DNA from: Pseudomonas eutrophicaquae
GTDB taxonomy: Bacteria; Pseudomonadota; Gammaproteobacteria; Pseudomonadales; Pseudomonadaceae
Reading direction: 5' to 3'
DNA length: 64,000 nt
NCBI RefSeq assembly: GCF_023544715.1
Contig: NZ_JAMJEZ010000001.1
Location: 1 to 64,000, forward strand
In this document: piece by piece, positions 10,919 to 19,435 of the stretch
How the letters are laid out: every line of letters starts with the position of its first letter
Position numbering within the stretch: position 1 is the stretch's first letter
Position numbers and translations under genes: made by a program
Notes under the pieces: model-generated
Database searches by the model: none
The model's input: only the letters and a program-made list of their open reading frames with translations
What the model was told of the DNA's origin: nothing

Positions 10919-11649
10919 ACCATTCCATGCGTATAGCGCCCTATAGCCGGATGGGCTGTCTGGCAGCATTGCTGGCGCTGGGCGGCTGTGCCTCGACGCC
11001 GCCCTCGGCCTTCTATCAACTGCAGACCTCCAGTGAGCTGGCGCTGGCGGCCGAGAATCAGGGCCCGGCCATCCTGCTCGGGCCGCTGGAGGTGGCGGAC
11101 TACCTGCAGCGCGAGGTGGTGGTGCAGCGCACGCTTGAGGGTAATCTGCAGCTCGGTGGCGCGGCGCGCTGGGCCGGTAGCCTTGAGGACGACATCGCCC
11201 GCGTGCTGCTGCGCGAGCTGTCCGTTCGGACCGGCAGCAGCCAGGTGGCGCTCTACCCGGATCGGGTCGGCTTTACGCCGCAGGTGCAGGTGCTGCTCAG
11301 CATTTCACGCTTTGATGCCGGGCCCGATCAGCCAGCCGTGCTGGAAGCGCAGTGGCGCTTGCTGGATGCCGCAGGCACGATGCGTCACAGCCAGGTGCTG
11401 CGCCTTGAGCATCCGCATACCGGATCGCTGGTCAATCAGGTCCGCATGCAGAGCCAGCTGCTGCACCAACTGGCCGAGCGTCTGGCGCAGGCCATCAAGG
11501 CCTTGCCTGAGACGCTGCTGGGCGAGGAGGCGGGTGCGACCACATCACGGCGTGCGCCGCGCACGGCATCTTCCGTCACCCGCGAAGAGCGCACCCGCCG
11601 CTCGCCAGTCTCCCCGGTCTCGACGCCGGTCGAAGTCTATCGCTTCTGA
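10915..11649 (+). CDS. ABC-type transport auxiliary lipoprotein (PqiC/DUF330-like)
   Basis: A 244-residue outer-membrane-type lipoprotein: the signal peptide ends in LALGGC and the mature protein begins CASTPPSAFYQL, the usual start of the DUF330/PqiC family. The central part (ILLGPLEVADYLQREVVVQR) fits the family. PqiC-like proteins act as the outer-membrane partner of MCE transporters. The last ~40 residues are Arg/Ser/Pro-rich and look disordered. The GTG start at 10915 overlaps the MCE gene stop; an ATG at 10924 is an alternative. It is the last gene of the operon and converges with the AhpA-like gene. Confidence 0.88.
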   Translation: MNHSMRIAPYSRMGCLAALLALGGCASTPPSAFYQLQTSSELALAAENQGPAILLGPLEVADYLQREVVVQRTLEGNLQLGGAARWAGSLEDDIARVLLRELSVRTGSSQVALYPDRVGFTPQVQVLLSISRFDAGPDQPAVLEAQWRLLDAAGTMRHSQVLRLEHPHTGSLVNQVRMQSQLLHQLAERLAQAIKALPETLLGEEAGATTSRRAPRTASSVTREERTRRSPVSPVSTPVEVYRF

Positions 11650-11672
11650 GTACGCGCTCTGCGCGGGCGATG

Positions 11673-11699
11673 CCCTGAGTGCCGGCAGCGCACTCAGGG
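11673..11699. terminator. Hairpin between convergent genes, possible bidirectional terminator
   Basis: CCCTGAGTGC (11673-11682) pairs perfectly with GCACTCAGGG (11690-11699) around a 7-base loop. It lies in the 44-base gap between the MCE operon and the convergent AhpA-like gene and covers the latter's stop codon. There is no T-tract, so termination is only suggested by position and stability. Confidence 0.4.
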
Positions 11700-13424
11700 G
11701 GTGCCGAGGATCCGGCCGAGCTGTTGCTCGAGTTCCGCTGGCAGCGGCGGCTGCAGGCTCTTGATGCAGCTGGCGCCCGCGGGGCTATTGATGCTGCGGA
11801 TCTGTGCATAGTGCTGCAGCTGGGGATCACCGCTCAGCCCAGCATCCAGCAGCACCAGATTGCGGCTGTCGCGGCTCAGGGCGATCGCCTGCTGGCTGGC
11901 CGGCTGCAGGAGCAGTTCACCCTGGGTCAGCCCATACAGATTGTTGCCGCGGCTGATGGCCAGCTGCAGCTGCAGGGTCAGGCCGCTATCAGCGATCAGC
12001 ACCTGCAGCTCATGGCTGAGGATGCGCAGCAGTTCACCGCAGCACAGGGCACGCACCAGATAGCGCTCGTCCTGCTGCTGGTCATGGAACAGGATCAGGC
12101 TGCCGCCATCATCGAGGCTGTACAGGCTGCCCTGATAGGTACGGGTCGCCTCATCCAGGCAGTCACGATAGCGCTGCAGCAGCGCCAGCAGCCGCGGGCG
12201 CGGCAGCTGCTGCAGTTCATGCTGACCGCCAAGCTGCACGCACAGCACTGCACTGGGGATCGGTCGCTCGGCTACAGCATCCGCCGGGACGGATGGTGCG
12301 GCCTGTGCGACGGGCTGCGGTGCCGGGGCGATGGGGGCTGCGGCGGGCACGAAGGGCTCGTTGTCCAGCCCAAGATCAGCCGCCTGCAGGCCGAAGTCCT
12401 CTTCATCCTCCAGCACGCTGCGCCGGGCGGATAGCGGACGGGGGGCGGCGGGACTGGCCTGCGCGGGCGCTGGCTGGGCGGGGGCCGGGCGGTGCTGCTG
12501 CGTGTCGATCTCGTCCGGCTCCTCAAGGTCCAGCGCAAAATCCAGGTCAAAGTCCGGCTCATCCGGTTCAGCAGCGGTCAGGCTCGTGGCCGGAGTTGCC
12601 GCGCTGCTCTGGCGGGCGCGGACCCGCTGCGGCACGCTGTCATCGAGGTCGGCACGAATAGTGTCCAGCAGCATTTCGTCGTCCTGCTCGAAGGGCGGCT
12701 CGGGTTCGGGCTGCAGCTCAGGCGGCGGCGCCAGCCGCGCATCGAGCTGGCGCGCCAGATCACCGATCTCATCCTGACGCTCCAGCGCCGGGGCATTGTC
12801 GATCGGGTCGCGCAGCCACAGGCGCAGCTGCAGCAGCGGCACGCTGAGCTGGCTGCCCAGCCGCAGGCTGAAGGCCAGCGCCACGGTCATCAGGATGGCG
12901 GCGAGGATACCCAGGTTCTGCAGGCTGTCGGCTAGCGGCGCCGCCAGCTGGGCGCGGTCGAGGGTCAGGTACAGCTGGGCGGCGGTACGATCGTCCTGGA
13001 TGGCGATCGGCGCGCTGAAGGTGGTGATGTTGTCGGTATGCGGCGGCCAGGCCCCCAGCGGGCGCTGGCCGGCCTCGGCACTCACTCGCTGGTTGGCATC
13101 CTGAATCACCGCGTGGGCGACCAGCGGGTTGTCCACCAGCTTGTCGAGCATCACATTGAGGCTCAGCCGGTCATTGGCGACCAGCAGGTCGCTGGCCGCC
13201 GTCACGGCCTGGGCACGCAGGGCCTCCCCGACGGCAATCGCCTGCTGATCAGTGGCCTGTCGCAGCTGCAGGCCTGTCACCCAGATAAAGACCAAGAGGC
13301 AGGTGCCGAGCAGCAGCAGGGTATGCAGCACCAGGCGCACGGTCAGCGGGAAGCGCCGGCGCTGCGAGGCGCCAAGCATGGATACGAACAGGTTGTCGGA
13401 TTTGACGGGCGATGGCCGGCTCAC
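11694..13424 (-). CDS. AhpA/YtjB-like membrane protein with degenerate cyclase-like C-terminal domain
   Basis: A 576-residue protein, divergent from serB as ytjB (smp) is in E. coli. Residues ~27-50 form one membrane helix, ~52-165 a periplasmic domain (DLLVANDRLSLNVMLDKLV), ~167-188 a second helix, then a HAMP-like linker. Residues ~232-388 are low complexity (Pro, Ala, Glu, Asp). Residues ~389-545 resemble a class III nucleotide cyclase: strand VLCVQLGG, helix LLALLQRYRDCLDEA, then LDDGGSLILFHD, helices, and LQLAISRGNNL. The metal-binding aspartates of active cyclases are not in place, so I infer a non-catalytic domain. E. coli Smp has only the membrane part (about 214 residues). Start GTG 13424 is chosen by family resemblance; ATG 13379 is possible. 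Confidence 0.75.
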   Translation of the reverse strand: MSRPSPVKSDNLFVSMLGASQRRRFPLTVRLVLHTLLLLGTCLLVFIWVTGLQLRQATDQQAIAVGEALRAQAVTAASDLLVANDRLSLNVMLDKLVDNPLVAHAVIQDANQRVSAEAGQRPLGAWPPHTDNITTFSAPIAIQDDRTAAQLYLTLDRAQLAAPLADSLQNLGILAAILMTVALAFSLRLGSQLSVPLLQLRLWLRDPIDNAPALERQDEIGDLARQLDARLAPPPELQPEPEPPFEQDDEMLLDTIRADLDDSVPQRVRARQSSAATPATSLTAAEPDEPDFDLDFALDLEEPDEIDTQQHRPAPAQPAPAQASPAAPRPLSARRSVLEDEEDFGLQAADLGLDNEPFVPAAAPIAPAPQPVAQAAPSVPADAVAERPIPSAVLCVQLGGQHELQQLPRPRLLALLQRYRDCLDEATRTYQGSLYSLDDGGSLILFHDQQQDERYLVRALCCGELLRILSHELQVLIADSGLTLQLQLAISRGNNLYGLTQGELLLQPASQQAIALSRDSRNLVLLDAGLSGDPQLQHYAQIRSINSPAGASCIKSLQPPLPAELEQQLGRILGTP

Positions 13425-13552
13425 GAGCAGGAGACTCGACTGCAGGGAAAGGATGCGGAGTATAGCCGCGCGCTTGCCGCACGGGCAAAGCACGCTGCCC
13501 GGCTGCCGGGATTGCAGGTAGAATCGGCACTTTTCTGCCTTGGGGGTGTGCC

Positions 13553-14767
13553 GTGCGCGAAATCGTCCTGATCAACATTACCGGGGAAGACCGTCCGGGG
13601 CTGACCGCGGCCATCACCGGCGTGCTGGCCCGGGGCGGCGTCAACATTCTCGACATCGGTCAGGCGGTGATCCACGACACCCTGTCGTTCGGCATCCTGG
13701 TGGAGATCCCGCACACCGCACAGGCGTCTGCGGTGCTCAAGGAGGTGCTGTTCACCGCCTATGAGCTGGATCAGCAGGTGCGTTTTACCCCGGTTTCCGA
13801 GGACGACTACCGCCAATGGGTGGCCGGGCAGGGCAAGCCGCGCCATATTGTCACTCTGCTGACCCGGCGCATCACCGCCGAACAGCTGCATCGGGTCAGT
13901 GCCATCACGGCCGCGCATGGCCTGAATATCGACCATATCGACCGTCTGTCCGGGCGGATGCCGCTGGATACCCCGGAGGAGTGCGGCAAGGGCTGCATCG
14001 AGTTTTCGGTGCGCGGTGAGCCGGCCAATCCTGCGACCCTGCGGGCCGAGTTCCTTAGCGTGGCTCAGGAGCTTAGCGTGGACATTGCCTTCCAGCGTGA
14101 CAGCGTGTTCCGGCGCAATCGCCGTCTGGCGGTGTTCGACATGGATTCGACGCTGATCGAGGCAGAAGTGATCGACGAGCTGGCCAAGGCGGCCGGCGTG
14201 GGTGAGCAGGTCGCCGAAATCACTGAGCGTGCGATGCGCGGCGAGCTGGATTTTCGCGCGAGCTTCAAGGAGCGTCTGGCGCTGCTTAAGGGGCTCTCCG
14301 AGGAAGTGCTGGAAGGGATTGGCGCCTCGCTGCGCCTGACCGAGGGCGCCGAGACACTGTTTGCCGAGCTCAAGCGCCTGGGTTACAAGACCGCGATCCT
14401 CTCCGGCGGCTTCACCTACTTTGCCCGCCAGCTGCAGCACAAGCTCGGCATCGACTATGTGTTTGCCAATGAGCTGGAGATCGTCGATGGCCAAGTGACG
14501 GGCGTGGCGGTCGAGCCGATTGTCGATGCCCAGCGCAAGGCGGATCTACTGCGTGAGCTGGCCGAGCGCGAGGGGCTGCGTCTGGAGCAGACCATTGCGG
14601 TCGGTGATGGCGCCAACGACCTGCCGATGCTGGCCATTGCCGGCCTGGGCGTCGCCTTCCGCGCCAAGCCGCTGGTCAAGCAGTCGGCCAAGCAGGCGAT
14701 TTCGACCCTGGGGCTGGATGGCATCCTCTACCTTTTGGGCTATCGCGACCGCGAAGGGCACGACTGA
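13553..14767 (+). CDS. serB: Phosphoserine phosphatase
   Basis: Last step of serine synthesis: phosphoserine to serine plus phosphate. The 404-residue protein is the long Pseudomonas-type SerB: two ACT-like regulatory domains (residues ~1-170, beginning IVLINITGEDRPGLTAAITG) and a HAD phosphatase domain with nucleophile Asp196 in VFDMDSTLIE, then ILSGGFTYFA and VGDGANDLPM. The GTG start at 13553 follows a GGGGGTG stretch. A TAGAAT hexamer at 13519-13524 could be its -10 box, but no good -35 is seen. It is divergent from the AhpA-like gene and convergent with psd. Confidence 0.96.
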   Translation: MREIVLINITGEDRPGLTAAITGVLARGGVNILDIGQAVIHDTLSFGILVEIPHTAQASAVLKEVLFTAYELDQQVRFTPVSEDDYRQWVAGQGKPRHIVTLLTRRITAEQLHRVSAITAAHGLNIDHIDRLSGRMPLDTPEECGKGCIEFSVRGEPANPATLRAEFLSVAQELSVDIAFQRDSVFRRNRRLAVFDMDSTLIEAEVIDELAKAAGVGEQVAEITERAMRGELDFRASFKERLALLKGLSEEVLEGIGASLRLTEGAETLFAELKRLGYKTAILSGGFTYFARQLQHKLGIDYVFANELEIVDGQVTGVAVEPIVDAQRKADLLRELAEREGLRLEQTIAVGDGANDLPMLAIAGLGVAFRAKPLVKQSAKQAISTLGLDGILYLLGYRDREGHD

Positions 14768-14780
14768 ATCCTGCGCAGCG

Positions 14781-14809
14781 TCGGCGGATCGCGCACGGCG
14801 CTCCGCCGA
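14781..14809. terminator. Hairpin between serB and psd, possible terminator
   Basis: TCGGCGGA (14781-14788) pairs perfectly with TCCGCCGA (14802-14809). It is in the 81-base gap between the convergent serB and psd stops. No T-tract follows, so this is a position-based suggestion only. Confidence 0.3.
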
Positions 14810-14848
14810 AAGCTGCCCGCCTGCGTGGGGGTGGGCAGTCTGCGTGGC

Positions 14849-15715
14849 TCAGGCGTCCTGCAGCGGACCGCCCAGCGCCTGGCCCATGCGCACCGCACTG
14901 CCGGCCGCCAGTTCCTCGGCCCAGCGCACCTGATCGGGGCCGAACAGCACGATGGCCGTGGAGCCCAGCTTGAAGCGGCCGAGCTCAGCGCCTTTTTCCA
15001 GATGGATCGGCTCGCTCACCCCGTAGTTGAAGGTCTTGAGGGTGCGCTTGGGTGGGGTCACCAGACCGGCCCAGACGGTCTCGATGCTGGCGACGATCAT
15101 CGCCCCGACCAGCACCACCGCCATCGGACCGCGTTCGGTATCGAACAGACAGACCACCCGCTCGTTGCGCGAGAACAGCTCCGGCACCTGCTCGGCGGTA
15201 AAGCCGTTGACCGAGAACAGCTTGCCCGGCACATAGACCATCTCGCGCAGGGTGCCGGCCAGAGGCATGTGTACGCGGTGGTAGTCGCGTGGCGACAGAT
15301 AGACGGTCGCGAACTGCCCGCCGATGAAGGGTGCAGCGCGTTCCGCATCACCGCCCAGCAGTTCCAGCACACTGAAACTGTGGCCCTTGGCCTGCAGCAG
15401 GCGGCCATACTCGATCGGCCCCAGCTGGCTGATCGCCCCGTCGGCCGGGCACAGCACTGCGCCCGGCGTCGGGTCCAGTGGCCGGCTGCCGTCGCGTAGC
15501 GCGCGGGTGAAGAAGGCGTTGAAATGCTCGTAGGCGTGCGGGTTGCCGATCTCCGCCTCGCTCATGTCCACCTGGTAGCGGTGGATAAAGGCATCGATCA
15601 GGCGGTTCTTGAACCATGGCTTGCGGCACTCGGCGGCGCAGCCGATCAGGCGTGACAGGGTATGGTGCGGCAGCAGGTGCTGTCCGGCGAGAAACAGGCG
15701 TTCCTTGATGTTCAT
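14849..15715 (-). CDS. psd: Phosphatidylserine decarboxylase proenzyme
   Basis: Makes phosphatidylethanolamine from phosphatidylserine at the inner membrane. The 288-residue proenzyme keeps the self-cleavage motif LGST (in [11 protein letters not shown]) whose serine becomes the pyruvoyl group, plus the DYHRVHMP histidine motif and NERV. ATG 15715 ([18 protein letters not shown]) is preferred to an upstream TTG-type extension at 15730. It lies 8 bases downstream of the rhodanese gene stop on the same strand, so the two are likely co-transcribed. Confidence 0.97.
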   Translation of the reverse strand: MNIKERLFLAGQHLLPHHTLSRLIGCAAECRKPWFKNRLIDAFIHRYQVDMSEAEIGNPHAYEHFNAFFTRALRDGSRPLDPTPGAVLCPADGAISQLGPIEYGRLLQAKGHSFSVLELLGGDAERAAPFIGGQFATVYLSPRDYHRVHMPLAGTLREMVYVPGKLFSVNGFTAEQVPELFSRNERVVCLFDTERGPMAVVLVGAMIVASIETVWAGLVTPPKRTLKTFNYGVSEPIHLEKGAELGRFKLGSTAIVLFGPDQVRWAEELAAGSAVRMGQALGGPLQDA

Positions 15716-15723
15716 GACAATTC

Positions 15724-16539
15724 TCAGCATTCAACCGGAGTATCGGGATGGTTGCCCCACTCGGACCAGGAGCCGGCGTAGGCCTTGATGTGTGGATAAC
15801 CCAGGGCGCGCATGGCCAGGTAGGTCAGGCCGGAGCGGCGATGGGTCTGGCAGTGGGTGATGATTTCCTTGTCAGCGCTGATGCCGTGGGCGGCGAGCAG
15901 CGCGGCGAGGTCAAGGCGCAGGCGCAGGGCACGCTGGCTGTCCAGGCAGTCGGTCCAGTTCAGGTTGATGGCGCCGGGAATATGCCCGCCACGCGCCGCC
16001 AGCACCTTTTCGCCGCGATATTCCTCGGGAGAGCGGGCGTCCCAGATCAGCCGCTGCGGATCATGCAGATGGGCCAGCAGGTCCTCGCGGGTCGCCAGCA
16101 CATCGGCCACCGGCTGCACGCTGACCGGGCCACCAACCGGCGCCGGCACCGCGGTGCTCAGCGCCCGGCCCTCGGCCAGCCAGGCGGTCAGGCCGCCGTT
16201 GAGGTGATGCCAGCGGCGATGACCGATCAGGTCAAGCAGCCAGCCAAAACGCCCGGCCCAGGGGCCGCCTTCGGCGTCATACAGCACATACACGGCCTCC
16301 TCGCGATGGCCCAGCTCGCCGAGCAGTGCTTGGAAGTCGTTCCAGTCCGGCAGCAGTCCCGGCGCCGGCGGCAGGCCCAGCTGGGTGCGCTTGCTGTCGA
16401 CATGGCGCGCGCCGGGAATATGTCCCTCGGCGTAGCGCTCGGCGGGGGTCAGATCGACCAGGATCAGCTCAGGCGCCTCCAGACGACTGGCCAGCTCGGC
16501 CGGCTCGATCAACAGCGGCAGGTCGGCAAACACGGACAT
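15724..16539 (-). CDS. rhdA: Thiosulfate sulfurtransferase (rhodanese)
   Basis: Transfers sulfane sulfur from thiosulfate to acceptors such as cyanide. The 271-residue protein has two rhodanese domains: an inactive N-terminal one ([20 protein letters not shown]) and an active C-terminal one with [13 protein letters not shown], very close to the CQTHHRSG-type loop known from Azotobacter RhdA of the same length. The C terminus reads [20 protein letters not shown] 16539 has GAGG nine bases upstream; ATG 16548 would be too close to it. The gene lies between rsgA and psd on the same strand. Confidence 0.93.
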   Translation of the reverse strand: MSVFADLPLLIEPAELASRLEAPELILVDLTPAERYAEGHIPGARHVDSKRTQLGLPPAPGLLPDWNDFQALLGELGHREEAVYVLYDAEGGPWAGRFGWLLDLIGHRRWHHLNGGLTAWLAEGRALSTAVPAPVGGPVSVQPVADVLATREDLLAHLHDPQRLIWDARSPEEYRGEKVLAARGGHIPGAINLNWTDCLDSQRALRLRLDLAALLAAHGISADKEIITHCQTHRRSGLTYLAMRALGYPHIKAYAGSWSEWGNHPDTPVEC

Positions 16540-16609
16540 GGCGAACATCCTCGCAGGCTCGGAAAAGCGCCGAGTGTAACGGAAAGTGCCCGGAGTACGC
16601 CGGCTCTGC

Positions 16610-17641
16610 TCAGTACGTTTCCTGCGGCAGCGAGGCGAGGATGTGCCGGTAGCTGGCCAGGCGCTGCGGGTGGATGCGGCCTTCCGCCAGCGCCGTGAGC
16701 AGCGCGCAGCCAGGCTCCTGTTCATGCCGGCAATCCCGGAAGCGGCAGCGGCCGATCAGGTCGCGAAACTCGATGAAGCCATCCTCCACATCGGCGCGGG
16801 TGACATGACCGAGGCTAAATTCGCGGATGCCGGGCGAGTCGATCAGATCCCCGCCGCCGGGGAAGTGGAACAGCCGCGCGGTGGTGGTGGTGTGGGTGCC
16901 TTTCTGGGTCAGCTCCGACAGCGCGCCGACCCGCAGATCGACCCCAGGCAGCAGGGCATTGACCAGCGAGGACTTGCCGACCCCCGACTGACCAACGAAC
17001 ACACTGACTCGCCCGTCGAGCCGCTCGCGCAGTTCATCCATGGCATTGCCGTGATGGGCGGAGACTTCCAGCAGCGGATAGCCGAGCGCCCGGTAGACCG
17101 CCAGCAGGGCATCGAGGCGCGCGGCATTCTCCTCATTGATCAGATCGGCCTTGTTCAGCAGCAGCAGCGGCTGGATGCCCGCGTGATCGGCGGCGATCAG
17201 GTAGCGGTCGATCAGGTTGCCGTGGGGCTCTGGCAGCGGAGCGAAGACGATGACGATCTGATCGACGTTGGCCGCCACCGGCTTGAGCACGCCGCGCATG
17301 TCCGGGCGGCATAGCTCGGAGCTGCGCGGCAGCTGGGCGACGATCACGCCGATACCCTGATTGCCCGGACGCCAGACCACCCGATCGCCGGTCACCAGGG
17401 TCGGCAGATTGGCTCGCCGGTGGCAACGGAACAGCTGGCCGCGCTGCTCACCATCGAGGGCCTCGACCTCGACCTGCACGCCGAAGTGGGCGATCACCAG
17501 GCCTTGCTGCTCGGGGCCAAGATCGCCACCTTCCAGCTCCTCCAGGGCGCGGTGTTCGCGGCGGGCGGCCCGGGCGGCGCGTTCGTCCTGGATCTTCTCG
17601 ATGCGCCAGCTCTGCCGGCGGCTCAGTTGGCGTTTGGCCAT
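16610..17641 (-). CDS. rsgA: Small ribosomal subunit biogenesis GTPase
   Basis: Circularly permuted GTPase that helps late 30S maturation. The 343-residue protein has a basic N-terminal tail and OB fold (residues ~1-110), then the permuted G motifs: NKAD before [12 protein letters not shown], followed by DSPG (G3). The C-terminal zinc knuckle shows [14 protein letters not shown]. Length matches the family. It diverges from orn with 83 bases between starts and reads toward rhdA and psd, the same order as in P. aeruginosa. Confidence 0.97.
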   Translation of the reverse strand: MAKRQLSRRQSWRIEKIQDERAARAARREHRALEELEGGDLGPEQQGLVIAHFGVQVEVEALDGEQRGQLFRCHRRANLPTLVTGDRVVWRPGNQGIGVIVAQLPRSSELCRPDMRGVLKPVAANVDQIVIVFAPLPEPHGNLIDRYLIAADHAGIQPLLLLNKADLINEENAARLDALLAVYRALGYPLLEVSAHHGNAMDELRERLDGRVSVFVGQSGVGKSSLVNALLPGVDLRVGALSELTQKGTHTTTTARLFHFPGGGDLIDSPGIREFSLGHVTRADVEDGFIEFRDLIGRCRFRDCRHEQEPGCALLTALAEGRIHPQRLASYRHILASLPQETY

Positions 17642-17689
17642 GATGGCTCCGTGTCCTGAAATCGCCGGCAGTCTAGCATGGGCCGGGCC

Positions 17690-17698
17690 TGCTAAAAT
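17690..17698 (+). promoter_or_regulatory. Putative extended -10 promoter of orn
   Basis: TGCTAAAAT at 17690-17698 is an extended -10 element (TGn plus TAAAAT), 27 bases before the orn start codon, in the short divergent gap to rsgA. No good -35 hexamer is visible, which is normal for extended -10 promoters. Confidence 0.4.
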
Positions 17699-17724
17699 CC
17701 TCGGATTCGCCGAGGAAAATCATC

Positions 17725-18267
17725 ATGCAAAACCCGCAGAATCTGATCTGGATCGACCTGGAAATGACCGGCCTTGATCCTGAGCTGGATGTGATTCTGG
17801 AGATCGCCACCGTGATCACCGACTCGCAGCTCAACGTGCTGGCCGAGGGGCCGTCGATGGTGGTGCACCAGAGTGACGAGGTGCTGGCGGGCATGAGTGC
17901 CTGGTGCGTCGAGCATCATGGCCGCAGCGGCCTGACCCAGCGGGTGCGCGAGAGCACGATCGATACCGCCGAAGCCGAGCGGCGCACGCTGGCGTTTCTC
18001 GCTGAGTGGGTGCCGGCGGGTGCCTCGCCGATGTGTGGCAACAGCATCGGGCAGGATCGGCGTTTTCTGGTTCGCTACATGCCGCAGCTGGAAGCCTTCT
18101 TCCACTACCGCAACCTGGATGTCTCAACCATTAAGGAGCTGGCGGCGCGCTGGGCGCCGGCGGTGCGCGAGGGCTTTAGCAAGAACAGCGTGCACCTGGC
18201 GCTGGACGACATCTATGAGTCGATCGCGGAGCTGCGCTATTACCGCGAGCAGATGTTCAAGTGCTGA
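17725..18267 (+). CDS. orn: Oligoribonuclease
   Basis: 3'-5' exoribonuclease that degrades two-nucleotide RNAs, including pGpG from c-di-GMP breakdown, which links it to the EAL proteins at the right end of this window. The 180-residue protein has the DEDDh exonuclease motifs: [11 protein letters not shown] (DxE), [11 protein letters not shown], and the final H-x4-D in [13 protein letters not shown] lies ~9 bases before ATG 17725. It is divergent from rsgA and convergent with queG. Confidence 0.97.
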   Translation: MQNPQNLIWIDLEMTGLDPELDVILEIATVITDSQLNVLAEGPSMVVHQSDEVLAGMSAWCVEHHGRSGLTQRVRESTIDTAEAERRTLAFLAEWVPAGASPMCGNSIGQDRRFLVRYMPQLEAFFHYRNLDVSTIKELAARWAPAVREGFSKNSVHLALDDIYESIAELRYYREQMFKC

Positions 18268-18278
18268 ACCGATGATGC

Positions 18279-19373
18279 TCAGGCGGGGGCCGTGATCTCG
18301 GTTGCGTCCGCCCGCCTAGCATGTTCGGCCAGCGCCCACTCGACATGCTCGCGCACCAGCGCCGAGGGATGATCGCGGTAGAGACGCAGCGTCTCCAGCA
18401 CCGCAATCGTCGAGGGCGCGTTGCCCAGCCCGACGGCCAGGTTGCGCAGCCAGCGCTCGTAACCGGCGCGGCGCAGCGGCGAGCCTTCGGTGCGCGCAAG
18501 AAACTCCGCCTCGCTCCAGCGCATCAGGCTGGCCAGGCTGCTGCTGTCGAGCTGATGGCGGGGCTGAAAGTCATGCTCGCCAGTGGGGCGGGCAAAGCGG
18601 TTCCACGGGCAGACCAGCTGGCAATCATCACAGCCGAACACCCGGTTGCCGATCAGCGGGCGCAGCTCCAGCGGAATACTGCCCTTGAGCTCGATGGTCA
18701 GGTAGGAAATGCAGCGCCGCGCATCCAGCTGATAGGGCGCGACGAAGGCGGCGGTCGGGCAGATATCCAGGCAGGCCTGGCAGCGCCCGCAGTGCTCGTC
18801 CTGCATCGGGGCGTCGGTTGGTAGCGGCAGATCCACGAACAGTTCACCGAGAAAGAACCAGCTACCGGCGCGGCGGTTGATCAGCAGGGTGTTCTTGCCG
18901 ATCCAGCCAAGGCCAGCCTGCAGGGCGAAGGCCTTTTCCAGCACCGGCGCGCTGTCGACAAAGGCGCGGTAGCCAAACGGGCCGATGGCGCTCTGGATGC
19001 GCTCGGCCAGCTGTTGCAGGCGTTTGCGGATCAGCTTGTGATAGTCGCGGCCCAGCGCGTAGCGCGACAGGTAGGCGCGCTCCGGATCGGCCAGCTGTTC
19101 GGCCATGCGGGTGTCGCCGGGCAGATAGTCCATGCGCAGCGAAATCAGCCTGATGGTGCCGGGCACCAGTTCGTCCGGGCGCGAGCGCTTGCTGCCGTGG
19201 GCGGCCATGTAGTCCATCTCGCCATGATGGCCGGCGGCCAGCCAGCGCTGCAGGTGTTCGGTGTGCTCGCCCGGATCAATGCCGCTGATGCCGACCTGCG
19301 CAAAGCCCAGCTCGCGCCCCCAGTCGCGAATCTGCTCGGCCAGGGCCTCAAGGTCGATTTCATTGATCTGCAT
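18279..19373 (-). CDS. queG: Epoxyqueuosine reductase
   Basis: Last step of queuosine tRNA modification, reduction of epoxyqueuosine. The 364-residue protein has the cobalamin-binding N-terminal region, two 4Fe-4S motifs (CGRCQACLDICPTAAF and CDDCQLVCPWNRF), and a C-terminal HEAT-like helical part. All eight cluster cysteines are present. ATG 19373 starts MQINEIDLEALAEQ. It is convergent with orn (11-base gap) and divergent from nnr. Confidence 0.96.
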   Translation of the reverse strand: MQINEIDLEALAEQIRDWGRELGFAQVGISGIDPGEHTEHLQRWLAAGHHGEMDYMAAHGSKRSRPDELVPGTIRLISLRMDYLPGDTRMAEQLADPERAYLSRYALGRDYHKLIRKRLQQLAERIQSAIGPFGYRAFVDSAPVLEKAFALQAGLGWIGKNTLLINRRAGSWFFLGELFVDLPLPTDAPMQDEHCGRCQACLDICPTAAFVAPYQLDARRCISYLTIELKGSIPLELRPLIGNRVFGCDDCQLVCPWNRFARPTGEHDFQPRHQLDSSSLASLMRWSEAEFLARTEGSPLRRAGYERWLRNLAVGLGNAPSTIAVLETLRLYRDHPSALVREHVEWALAEHARRADATEITAPA

Positions 19374-19435
19374 GCTGGCGGTGCTCCGGGGCGCAGGGCG
19401 TATAATTGTGCCTCAATCCTTGTGTGAATGACCTC

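Noticed and set aside
11679-12434. A 251-codon plus-strand frame opposite the AhpA-like gene
   Set aside because: Gln/Ala/Leu-rich shadow of the low-complexity and C-terminal parts of the minus-strand protein, which has the better family match.
15000-15550. Base-rich open frames opposite psd
   Set aside because: They are shadows of psd and have no conserved starts or domains.
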